Shown: piece by piece, positions 7,595 through 15,046 of the stretch
How positions within the stretch are numbered: the first letter of the stretch is position 1
How the letters are laid out: each line of letters opens with the position of its first letter
DNA from: Acidimicrobiia bacterium
GTDB taxonomy: Bacteria; Actinomycetota; Acidimicrobiia; Acidimicrobiales; Acidimicrobilacustridaceae
Direction of reading: 5' to 3'
DNA: 26,352 nucleotides
NCBI GenBank assembly: GCA_018882825.1
Contig: VERC01000001.1
Location: 1-26,352, forward strand
The notes under the pieces: generated by a model
What the model was told of the DNA's origin: nothing
Seen by the model: the letters and a program-made list of their open reading frames with translations, nothing else
Database searches by the model: none
Translations under genes and position numbers: made by a program

Positions 7595-8901
7595 TGCGGG
7601 ATCAGCGGGAAGTCGTGTCCCGTGAGCCAGTGACGTCCGACCTCCTTCACCCCCGCCCACCGGTCGACGAGGTCCTGGGCGGTACGGCCGTCACCGAGCT
7701 GACCGAGATCGGTCGGGGTCGGGCCGATCTTGTCGGAGATCTTCCGCATGGCCTCCATGTCGAAACCGAATGCGTCGCCGGCGCTGAGGCCGAGCATCAC
7801 GCGGGTCTCGTCGATCGGGATGTCGAAGAAGGTCTTCTTCATCCAGTCGTGCGTCTTGGGCCACGTGCCCTCGGGATGGGGGAAGTCGGTTCCCCACAGC
7901 ATGTTCTGGATGCCGATCTCGTAGCGCTGGCCCAGTTCGCGACGCTTGACGTTGGCCAGACCGGTGAAGCAGTTGCGGTCGATGTACTCGCTCGGGAGCA
8001 TCTCCACCTTGCCGGTGAACGCACCCGAGCCGAGCTTCTCCGACCCCTTCTGTCCCATCCAGAGACGGTCCCAGAACCACAACAACTGCGGCAGCCACCA
8101 GCAGCCACCCTCGGTGGCGCAGAACTTGAGGTTCGGGTAGCGCTCGAACACGCCCGACCACAACATGAACCACATCGGTCGAGCCGGCCACCACGTGACC
8201 TCGGTGACGTAGATCCCGAGGTGGTCGCCGTACTCCTCACGGGGAGCGGAGCCCGAGTGGGTGAGGATCGGCATCTCGAGTTCCTCGCACAACGCCCAGA
8301 TCGGGTCGTAGCGACGATCGTGGTAGGGCGTCTGGTTGCACCACCGGGCCGGGATCATCACGGCACCGAGGCCGTGCTCCTTGGCCCAGCGGATCTCGGC
8401 CAGCGCGTCCTCCACCGGACCGGTGATGGGCACCAGTGCGGCGCCGCACCGACGCTCGGGGTTGACCGAGCACAACTCGGCCAGCCAGCGGTTGTGGGCC
8501 TTGGCCCCGGCGAGGCCGAGTTCGGGATCGAGATCACCCGACAGTCCGAGTCCGGCACCGAAGGGCACCGCCGTGCGGCTCTCCACCGCGTCGGCGTCGG
8601 GGTAGATGATCTCGCCGGCGATGCCGTCCGCGTCCATCGTCTGGTCGCGACGCACGGTGTCCCAGCCGCCGGCCAGTTCCTCGTCATGCTCCTCGAACCA
8701 CTTCTTGGCGTACTTCTCGTCGCGCACGCCCATCTTCGTGGCCTCTTCGATGCGGGCCTGCTGCTCGAGGAGGAACTCGTCGAGCTGCGCGTGGTACTTC
8801 GACTCGAGGTACTCGCGGTACTGCTCGGTGGGCAGACCCGCGTGCGAGTCGGCGGTGATGATCAGGTACGGATCGTTGTCGGCGAAATCACTCGGCTGCA
8901 T
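7591..8901 (-). CDS. amidohydrolase (amidohydrolase-2/ACMSD-like superfamily), tandem copy 2
   Basis: This 436-residue TIM-barrel hydrolase or decarboxylase belongs to the amidohydrolase-2 group (which includes ACMSD and gamma-resorcylate decarboxylase). Putative metal or active-site residues are D18 and H20 in TADSHAG, H215 in LTHSGSA and D339 in WGTDFPHPEG. The N-terminal site reads D-x-H rather than the classical H-x-H. It is clearly paralogous to the next gene upstream (8974-10209), sharing YLESK, EIIYP, AHNRWL, FERYP/LERHP and the GTD/GSD-F/Y-PH blocks in the same order. A GAGGGA ribosome binding site precedes the ATG. The insert at about 45-80, rich in Glu/Lys, and the C-terminal extension after 390 are longer than in its neighbour. 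It acts in the cytoplasm; reaction unknown, with C-C or C-N hydrolysis or decarboxylation of a ring or chain intermediate plausible. Confidence 0.88.
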   Translation of the reverse strand: MQPSDFADNDPYLIITADSHAGLPTEQYREYLESKYHAQLDEFLLEQQARIEEATKMGVRDEKYAKKWFEEHDEELAGGWDTVRRDQTMDADGIAGEIIYPDADAVESRTAVPFGAGLGLSGDLDPELGLAGAKAHNRWLAELCSVNPERRCGAALVPITGPVEDALAEIRWAKEHGLGAVMIPARWCNQTPYHDRRYDPIWALCEELEMPILTHSGSAPREEYGDHLGIYVTEVTWWPARPMWFMLWSGVFERYPNLKFCATEGGCWWLPQLLWFWDRLWMGQKGSEKLGSGAFTGKVEMLPSEYIDRNCFTGLANVKRRELGQRYEIGIQNMLWGTDFPHPEGTWPKTHDWMKKTFFDIPIDETRVMLGLSAGDAFGFDMEAMRKISDKIGPTPTDLGQLGDGRTAQDLVDRWAGVKEVGRHWLTGHDFPLIPQ

Positions 8902-8973
8902 CGGTTCCCTCGCTGTGCTCGTGGTGGTGGAGTGGTGATGGACGTGTCGTGAACGGTGAACGGGATCGGACGG

Positions 8974-10209
8974 TCACTCGGCGGCGAACTCGTAACCGGC
9001 GAAGGCCGGGCACATGTTGGCGTCGCGGGGCACCGACCGGGGCGGGAGTCCGGCGAACACCTCGTCGACCCGGGGGCCGATGCGATCGGCGATGGGCCGC
9101 AGGAAGTCGAGGTCGAAGCCGTACAACCTGGCGGCGTTGATCGAGAGCATCTTCTCGGCCTCGTCCCGGGGCACACCGGCGAAGGCCAGAGCGATGGCTT
9201 CGCGCGAGTAGGGCGAGCTGGCCTCCTTGTGGGGGTAGTCGCTGCCCCACATGATTCGATCGACGCCGACCTGATGACGGACACCCATCTCCATCGGACG
9301 GATGAAGCTGGCGCCGACGTGGCACTGGCGGGCCCAGTACTCGCTCGGCTTCAGTGACAACTTCGACATCACCTCGGCGCCCCACACCTGCTCCTGGGAA
9401 CCGTCGGAGGAGCGCATGCGCTCGAAGAAGTAGTCGAGACGCAGCAGTTCGTCGGGAACCCACGCCGTGCCCTGCTCGGTGAAGACGAGTTGCAGATCGG
9501 GATGACGCTCCAGCGCCCCACCCAGGATCAACTGGTAGAAGGCCCGGTGGGCGTACCACGACACCTCGAGCAGGAAGGTGATCGTGTCCTCGGGATCGGG
9601 ACCCATGGGCGGCGCGGCCGACCCGGTGTGATGGTTCACCGGCATGCCCAGTTCCTCGCAGGCCTGCCAGATCGGTTCGTAACAGACGTGGTGCAACTGC
9701 GGAAGACCCGACCCGGGAGGGGTGCCGGGAAGGAGCACACCGCCGGTCAGCCCGTGCTCGCGCGCCCAGTGGATCTCGGCGACGGAGTTCTCCACGTCGA
9801 AGAGGTTGATCTGCACCACACCGGCGCGACGGCCCGGGTAGTCGTTGCAGAAGTCGACCAGCCAGCGGTTGTGGGCCTGCAGTCCGGCCCAACGACGCTC
9901 GGCATCGGCGGTGGTGAGGGCCGGCGGCTGCGCCGTCAGCGAGGTCTTGGGATAGAAGGGCGGGATCGTGTTGGGGTAGATGATCTCGGCCGCCTGACCG
10001 TCGGCCTCGAGATCGGCCATACGCCGTGCCGAGTCCCAGTTGCGGCCACCGAGATCGCCCTCGAGGTCCTCGTACGGGTTCTCGTACTCCGCCGCCCACG
10101 CGTCGAAGTCGTCGTGCCACTTCGACTCGAGGTACGGCCGGTAATGACCGATGTCGCCGCCGGCGTGTCCATCGGCCGAGATGACGATGTAGCGGTCGTC
10201 GCTGCTCAC
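8974..10209 (-). CDS. amidohydrolase (amidohydrolase-2/ACMSD-like superfamily), tandem copy 1
   Basis: This 411-residue protein is the first gene of a three-gene unit with the second amidohydrolase and the APH-fold kinase. Key residues seen are D13 and H15 in SADGHAGGD, H193/H194 in NHHTGS and D324 in WGSDYPHKEAS. The start is GTG at 10209 with AGGGGGAC placed well upstream; the nearby longer frame on this strand is a different reading frame. It ends 72 bases before its paralogue. As with its partner, the first metal motif lacks the second His of H-x-H. The tandem arrangement suggests either a heteromeric enzyme or two successive steps on related intermediates. Superfamily membership is firm, the reaction is not. 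Confidence 0.88.
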   Translation of the reverse strand: MSSDDRYIVISADGHAGGDIGHYRPYLESKWHDDFDAWAAEYENPYEDLEGDLGGRNWDSARRMADLEADGQAAEIIYPNTIPPFYPKTSLTAQPPALTTADAERRWAGLQAHNRWLVDFCNDYPGRRAGVVQINLFDVENSVAEIHWAREHGLTGGVLLPGTPPGSGLPQLHHVCYEPIWQACEELGMPVNHHTGSAAPPMGPDPEDTITFLLEVSWYAHRAFYQLILGGALERHPDLQLVFTEQGTAWVPDELLRLDYFFERMRSSDGSQEQVWGAEVMSKLSLKPSEYWARQCHVGASFIRPMEMGVRHQVGVDRIMWGSDYPHKEASSPYSREAIALAFAGVPRDEAEKMLSINAARLYGFDLDFLRPIADRIGPRVDEVFAGLPPRSVPRDANMCPAFAGYEFAAE

Positions 10210-10231
10210 GTTGTCCCCCTGTCGGCGGAAT

Positions 10232-10258
10232 CCGGTGGGCCCCGATGGTTCCCACCGG
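10232..10258 (-). promoter_or_regulatory. inverted repeat in the leader of the tandem amidohydrolase unit
   Basis: CCGGTGGG (10232-10239) and CCCACCGG (10251-10258) are a perfect 8-base inverted repeat around an 11-base loop, 22 bases upstream of the GTG start and 68 bases past the stop of the acyl-CoA dehydrogenase. It could be a terminator without a U-tract for the upstream operon, or a leader structure if transcription starts at the TAGCGT box further upstream. Repeats of this size arise by chance at about this frequency. Confidence 0.3.
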
Positions 10259-10293
10259 GCGCTCCGGTGCGGTCGCGGCGCGCCCGCACCGAC

Positions 10294-10299
10294 ACGCTA
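10294..10299 (-). promoter_or_regulatory. candidate -10 box (TAGCGT) for the tandem amidohydrolase unit
   Basis: The minus strand reads GGTCGGATAGCGTGTCGG in the 116-base gap. TAGCGT fits TANNNT and would give a leader of roughly 78 bases containing the 10232-10258 hairpin. No good -35 hexamer is visible at the standard spacing. Confidence 0.3.
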
Positions 10300-10325
10300 T
10301 CCGACCGCCGGAACGTCCCCGCCCG

Positions 10326-11468
10326 TCAGCGCGACCGGGGCAGACCGAGGTGGCGCTCGGCGATGTTGTTCCGGTTGATCTCGGTGGTGCCGCCGTAGAT
10401 GGTCATCACCGGCGAGTGGCGGGCGTCGTAGTCCACGAACCCGTCGGCCGCGGCCTGCGGCTCGTGGAACTGGAGCAGCCCCGCGGGGCCGGCGGCGGCC
10501 AGCGTCCACCGGGACGCCCGCTGGTAGGCCTCGGCCGCGAACACCTTGGACATCGACCCCTCGAGGCCGGGCAGTCCGCCCGAGGCGGCGATCCACGCCG
10601 AGCGCATGGTGAGGACCTGGGCCACCTGCATGTCGATGATGGACCGGACCATCCGCTCCCGGGTCACGGGCTCGTCGAGCACACCGTTGCCCACCGCCCA
10701 GTCGTGGAAGTGGCGCAGCAGGGGAACACCCGCCTGGGTTCCGCCCATCACCCCGCGCTCGAAGGCCAGCACGGTGGTCATGGTGCGCCATCCGCCGTCC
10801 ACCTCGCCGAGCACGGCGTCATCGCCCACTCGCACGTCGTCGTAGTAGGTGGCGTTGGTGATCTCGGTGCCGAGCGTGTGCACCGGATCGACCCTGATGC
10901 CCGGTGTGTCCATCGGGAGGATGAACATGGTGAGGCCCTTGTGCTTGGGCACCTCGGTGTCGGTCCGGGTCAGGAGAATGACCCAACGCGCCACCTGGGC
11001 CAGAGTCGTCCACATCTTCGCGCCGTTGATGACCCACTCGTCACCGTCGCGGACGGCGCGGGTGGTGATCGACGCCACGTCCGATCCGTGATCGGCCTCG
11101 CTGTAGCCCATGCACACCAGTTCGCGTCCGGCGACGATGCCCGGGATGATGCGTTCCTTCTGGTCCTCGGTGCCGAGCTTGTTGACCACGGCGGCGATCA
11201 TCAACGCGACGGCGAGACCGTCGTAGGGAGCTCCGGCCTTCTCGAGTTCGTTGAACATCACGTACATCTCGATCGGGTCGCCCTTGCCCAGTCCGGGCAC
11301 GGCGCGCTCGAGGATGCCGCGGCGTCCCAGTTCGAGGTTCAACTCCGGCGCGTCGAACGTGCCGGATGTGTGCATGCGGTCGATCACCTCGGGCGTGACG
11401 AACTCGCGGATGATGTCGCGCATCTCGTCGCGGAAGGCGAGCACCTCGGGTGAGAGGGAGAAGTCCAT
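10326..11468 (-). CDS. acyl-CoA dehydrogenase, catalytic-type subunit of a probable heteromeric enzyme
   Basis: This 380-residue flavoprotein should introduce a 2,3-double bond into an acyl-CoA thioester. The acyl-CoA/FAD-binding stretch GYSEADHGSD (121-130) and GAKMWTT (149-155) are intact, and E237 in LAFERGVMGG lies where isovaleryl-CoA-dehydrogenase-type enzymes carry the catalytic base. The C-terminus has IYGGTTEINRNNIAERHLG (357-375); Gly stands where MCAD-type enzymes have their Glu. The RxxFG-type FAD-contact motif after the catalytic helix is missing here but present in the partner gene just upstream, five bases away. That division of labour matches the alpha2beta2 dehydrogenases of steroid side-chain breakdown in mycobacteria (FadE28-FadE29 type). 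I started at the ATG at 11468; the frame is open further upstream only because it runs antiparallel-free through the neighbour gene in another frame. Confidence 0.9.
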   Translation of the reverse strand: MDFSLSPEVLAFRDEMRDIIREFVTPEVIDRMHTSGTFDAPELNLELGRRGILERAVPGLGKGDPIEMYVMFNELEKAGAPYDGLAVALMIAAVVNKLGTEDQKERIIPGIVAGRELVCMGYSEADHGSDVASITTRAVRDGDEWVINGAKMWTTLAQVARWVILLTRTDTEVPKHKGLTMFILPMDTPGIRVDPVHTLGTEITNATYYDDVRVGDDAVLGEVDGGWRTMTTVLAFERGVMGGTQAGVPLLRHFHDWAVGNGVLDEPVTRERMVRSIIDMQVAQVLTMRSAWIAASGGLPGLEGSMSKVFAAEAYQRASRWTLAAAGPAGLLQFHEPQAAADGFVDYDARHSPVMTIYGGTTEINRNNIAERHLGLPRSR

Positions 11469-11473
11469 CGTGG

Positions 11474-12496
11474 TCACCGACCTCCGGGGAACAGGGTCTC
11501 GGACAGTTCGAGGCATTCGTGCGACGGGTCGCCCAGCACGTAGGACCAGCCGCGAGCCCGTCGGTAGTACATCTGGATGTCGTACTCCTCGGCGAAGCCG
11601 TAGCCGCCGTGGTAGTGGAGGCTGCGGTCGGTGGCCATGAGCGCGGCCTCGGTGGCGAACAGCCAGGCCATCGAGGCCAGGGTCGGTCCGTCGGTGATGT
11701 CGTTGTTGCGCCAGTCGGTGGCCCCCGGCGCCGACGACGACAACGCCCACGCCGCCTTGTGTGTGAGCAGACGACTGCCGTCGACGGCGATGGGGAGATC
11801 GGCGAGTCCGTGCTGCACCGACTGGAACGATCCGATGGGGACACCGAACTGGTGGCGCTCGGTCACGTACTGCACGGCGAGGGCCAGCGCAGCGTCGGCG
11901 ATGCCGGTCTGTGCCGCCGCCGTCAGCAACTTCCAGCGGTCGAGCACGGCGGCGAAGGCCGCCGCCGGTCCGAGCACGCGTCGCTCACCCTCTCCCGCGG
12001 CCCGGTCGGCCATCGGCATGGATCCGAGGTTGCGCAAGCCGGCCATCGGCGCCGCCGACCGCACGGCGACGAGGTCGTCGCCGTCGACACCGAGGACGAC
12101 ATCGGCCACGGCCCCGGCCGGCACCATTCGCCACCGACCGTCGGCATCGGCGGGGTGCAGGGCGACGGCGGCGATGACCTCACCGGCCACGAGATCGGCG
12201 TCGTCGAGCACGGCCAGAGCAGCGAGATGGTCGACGAGCGGCACGGGGGCGATGGCCCGACCGAACGATTCGGCCAGCACCACGAGATCTCCGAGCGAGG
12301 CACCACCGCCACCGACCTCGACGGCACTGCCCATGCCCGGGGCGCCCAACTCGACGATCTTCTCCCACAGGGTCCGGTCGAAACCCAGGGGTTCGGCGGA
12401 CCGGGCCACCGAGGTCGGCGACTCCTTGGCGAAGAACCCGTCGAAGAGTTCGGTGATGGCTTCCTGGTCGGGACTGAGGCCCAGATCGACACTCAT
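11474..12496 (-). CDS. acyl-CoA dehydrogenase-like partner subunit lacking the catalytic Glu
   Basis: This is a short (340-residue) acyl-CoA dehydrogenase homologue. The N-terminal helical domain (about 1-110) is present and the middle beta domain is degenerate: the usual Y(S/T)E-P-x-x-GSD acyl/FAD-binding block is not recognisable. The C-terminal domain is good, with RHQFGVPIGSFQ (214-225), which contacts the FAD of the partner, and YHGGYGFAEEY (295-305). Where the partner has FERG, this protein has LDRWK (185-189), so the Glu base is an Asp. Size and defects resemble the non-catalytic half of FadE28-FadE29-like heterotetramers. ATG at 12496 follows a GGAG-containing site and is 73 bases from the protease gene. 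I infer that one complete active site forms only when both subunits associate. Confidence 0.88.
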   Translation of the reverse strand: MSVDLGLSPDQEAITELFDGFFAKESPTSVARSAEPLGFDRTLWEKIVELGAPGMGSAVEVGGGGASLGDLVVLAESFGRAIAPVPLVDHLAALAVLDDADLVAGEVIAAVALHPADADGRWRMVPAGAVADVVLGVDGDDLVAVRSAAPMAGLRNLGSMPMADRAAGEGERRVLGPAAAFAAVLDRWKLLTAAAQTGIADAALALAVQYVTERHQFGVPIGSFQSVQHGLADLPIAVDGSRLLTHKAAWALSSSAPGATDWRNNDITDGPTLASMAWLFATEAALMATDRSLHYHGGYGFAEEYDIQMYYRRARGWSYVLGDPSHECLELSETLFPGGR

Positions 12497-12569
12497 GCGT
12501 GTTCGCTCCGTGATCGGTCGGATCGTCAGTCTCCCGCGTCGCCCCCCGCCGCGCCGAATCGGTGGGCCG

Positions 12570-13283
12570 TCATCGACCCGGCCGATGGACGACGAACCAC
12601 GCCACCACCAACGCCACCCCGTTGGTCGACAGATGGGCGATCATCGGTGCCACCAGACTGCGAGAGCGAATGCGCAGCCATCCGAACACCGCCCCGGCCA
12701 CCGAGGTGGTCAGCACCGCACCGACGACGAGGCCGAGGCGCCCGATCGTCGAGGAGTCGGCGGCGGCGAACATCTCGTTGCCGCCGGCGGTGGACAGGGT
12801 CGGGAACACATGCCACAGGCCGAACACCAGCGAAGCGGCCACCAAGCCCCACCGCTCCCCCCATCGTCCCATCGCCGCGCCGAGCAGCACACCGCGGAAC
12901 ACCAGTTCCTCGGGCAGGACGGTGCCGATGGCGATGCCCACGACCACCTCGACCACCAGTGCGCCGGCGGACACGTCGGCCCGGGCGTCGTCGAGGAAGC
13001 CGGCGGTGGCCGGAACGACGGCAGCAGCGATGACCACCACGAACACGAGGGCGAAGGCACCCGCCCCCCACCGCACTCCAGCGCGCACATCGGCGCGGGC
13101 CAGACCGAGATCGGCGCGGGTCATCTCGCGCCACAGCGCGACGGCAACGATGGCGAAGGAGACGAGCACCGTGGCCAGATCGGCGAGCCCGCCGAAGATC
13201 CCGAGACCGCGCACGACGTTGAAGACGGCGAGCACCGCCACGGTCGCCCAGAACGTGCGGGCGGCGAGCGCCGGCGATCTCAC
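12570..13283 (-). CDS. CPBP family intramembrane metalloprotease (Abi/CaaX-protease-like)
   Basis: This 237-residue polytopic membrane protein has the three CPBP motifs: EELVFR (residues 125-130), F-x-x-x-H in FGLWH (154-158) and H-x-x-x-N in HLSTN (217-221). Several hydrophobic segments span the protein (about 9-30, 33-51, 73-92, 105-125, 145-160, 183-202, 212-230). CPBP proteins include Rce1-type CaaX proteases, bacteriocin self-immunity proteins and proteins of unknown target. The GTG start at 13283 was picked because it overlaps the upstream stop (GTGA); a start 18 codons earlier would add a Pro/Arg-rich stretch lying within the previous gene. It is translationally coupled to the membrane alpha/beta hydrolase, so the two probably work in the same membrane. 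Its place inside a catabolic operon is unusual. Confidence 0.85.
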   Translation of the reverse strand: MRSPALAARTFWATVAVLAVFNVVRGLGIFGGLADLATVLVSFAIVAVALWREMTRADLGLARADVRAGVRWGAGAFALVFVVVIAAAVVPATAGFLDDARADVSAGALVVEVVVGIAIGTVLPEELVFRGVLLGAAMGRWGERWGLVAASLVFGLWHVFPTLSTAGGNEMFAAADSSTIGRLGLVVGAVLTTSVAGAVFGWLRIRSRSLVAPMIAHLSTNGVALVVAWFVVHRPGR

Positions 13284-15046
13284 GGCTGGGTGGCGGTCAG
13301 CAGGTCGGTGAGGCGCGCCGAGTCGGCGGCTGTCCAACCATCGGGCGCAGCGACGGCAGCAGTTCCCTCAACGATCGACGCGTTGTAGTTGTGTCCATGA
13401 CCGGGTGGCGTGCTGAAGCCCGCCATGAGGTCGAAGAGCTGCTGGACGAAGGTCACGACGGGGAACCACTGCGTGTCGGTGGGGACGTCGTAGCCGCGGG
13501 GTCCGCGCATCCACCGGGGGGTGGACCACAGCGCCGACACACTGGACCAGGTGACCGGATCGGACGGTTGGGTGAGGTACACCATGTTGCGACCCGGCAG
13601 TCGTCCGCCGACGGCATCGGGTGAACCATCGGCGGCGCCCGGCGGGTTCATCGCCGTCACCCGGAGACCGTCGCCCACCCGCGGATGCCACACCGGCGAC
13701 GAGGGCTCGCGACCGTCGACGACCTGCCACCAGATGGGGTTGGCGAACGTGGGTCCGGCGTAGAGCACACCGTCGGCATCGGTCAGTGCGGTGCCGACCG
13801 AGTCGGCCAGGGTCGGGCCGTCGAAGGCGTGTTCGGAACCGTAGGTGCCGAGACTGATGCCGTCGACGATCAGCCGGGGTCGATCGTCCACGGGCAGGGT
13901 CCGCCACCTCGCCACCACGGCGTCGACCGTGGCGCGTCCGCTGGCCGCCGCCTTGTCGAGGTCGACGAGGAACGAGATCCAACTGGGGAGGAACGAGTAC
14001 TGCGTGGCGACGATCGCGGTGTCGCCGGCATTCATGTATTCGAGACCGGCGGCGAACCACGGGTCGACCCATCCGGTGCCGGTGACGGTGACGACGGCGA
14101 GCACCGATCGGTCCCACGCCCCGGTGCGGTCCAACTCGGCCACGGCACGCTCGGCCTGTGCCTGCGGCAGATCGGGCGAGTCACTGGGCACGCCGACCGA
14201 ATCGATGCCGACGTAGGCGCGGATCGGTTCGGTCACGGTGCGGCCGGCCCCGACGAACGCACCGATCTCGGCCACTGTGGGGCCACCACCGGCGAAGTTC
14301 CGACCCTCGTAGCCCAGCGTGTCCCATGCCACCAGCGAGCCCGGACCACCCGAGCGCAACGTCGTCGCCGGCTGCTCGATCCCCGGTGGTGTTCCGGTGT
14401 CGAAGGTGCCGTAGACGCTGTTCGCCCATTCGACGAAACCCGACCACACCACGCGCTGCGAGAACACGGTGCCGACGGTGACGACGATGAGTGCGGTGAC
14501 CACGAAGGCCGCCCAGCGGGGCACGTAACGGACGATGCGGCGGTCGATGCGGCGCACGAGCTCGGCGACCGATCGTCCGATGAACACGAGGACCGCCCCC
14601 ACGACGAGCGCGACGACCACCACCGACACGATCGACGTCGCTCCGATGCGTTCCATCGACACGAGTGACCGTTGCGCGTTCTGGCGCGCCAACCACCACG
14701 GCAGCCCGATGACGAGGGCGACGACGGTGGCCCCGAGCACCACCCGTCGTCCGATGCGTCCCGGCAGTGTCGGGACGGGACGGGCCGCCAGCGTGAATCC
14801 CGACCGGACGATCCACGCGAGCAGTGTCCCGATGCCGAGACCGATCGCCGTGCTCAGGGCCGTGATCACCCCCTGGATCACCGCCGCTCTCGGCAACAGG
14901 GTCGGGTACAGCGACATCCAACCGAACACCAGTCCGACCGACCAGGCGCCGGTCGAGAACGGCGCGACGATGCGACGTCGGTAGGTCGGTTGCCCGGCGG
15001 TCGACCGCTTCGTCGCCACCGACCGCTGACTCACTGAATCGGCCAC
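13280..15046 (-). CDS. membrane-anchored alpha/beta hydrolase (Abhydrolase_9 / DUF2319-type)
   Basis: This 588-residue protein has an N-terminal membrane region (hydrophobic segments at about 33-50, 57-80, 102-120, 137-157 and 178-196) followed by a large hydrolase domain. The domain shows a nucleophile elbow G-I-S-L-G (396-400, S398 as nucleophile, within DGISLGTYGSEHAF) and a C-terminal His in GHGHNY (549-554). The layout matches the Pfam pair Abhydrolase_9_N/Abhydrolase_9 known from mycobacteria and corynebacteria, whose natural substrates are poorly known; lipid esters at the membrane are a reasonable guess. The GTG at 15046 directly abuts the TAG stop of the acyl-CoA ligase upstream. A second GTG four codons later has AGGTGG before it and could be the real start. 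The next gene overlaps its stop by four bases. Confidence 0.85.
   Translation of the reverse strand: MADSVSQRSVATKRSTAGQPTYRRRIVAPFSTGAWSVGLVFGWMSLYPTLLPRAAVIQGVITALSTAIGLGIGTLLAWIVRSGFTLAARPVPTLPGRIGRRVVLGATVVALVIGLPWWLARQNAQRSLVSMERIGATSIVSVVVVALVVGAVLVFIGRSVAELVRRIDRRIVRYVPRWAAFVVTALIVVTVGTVFSQRVVWSGFVEWANSVYGTFDTGTPPGIEQPATTLRSGGPGSLVAWDTLGYEGRNFAGGGPTVAEIGAFVGAGRTVTEPIRAYVGIDSVGVPSDSPDLPQAQAERAVAELDRTGAWDRSVLAVVTVTGTGWVDPWFAAGLEYMNAGDTAIVATQYSFLPSWISFLVDLDKAAASGRATVDAVVARWRTLPVDDRPRLIVDGISLGTYGSEHAFDGPTLADSVGTALTDADGVLYAGPTFANPIWWQVVDGREPSSPVWHPRVGDGLRVTAMNPPGAADGSPDAVGGRLPGRNMVYLTQPSDPVTWSSVSALWSTPRWMRGPRGYDVPTDTQWFPVVTFVQQLFDLMAGFSTPPGHGHNYNASIVEGTAAVAAPDGWTAADSARLTDLLTATQP

Noticed and set aside
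11469..11750. N-terminal extension of the larger acyl-CoA dehydrogenase
   Set aside because: The extra 94 residues overlap the partner subunit in another frame and are Arg-rich. The dehydrogenase fold starts normally at the ATG at 11468 (MDFSLSPEV).
12570..13283. CPBP protein as a bacteriocin-immunity gene
   Set aside because: No bacteriocin precursor or export gene is nearby. It is translationally coupled to the membrane hydrolase in a metabolic operon.
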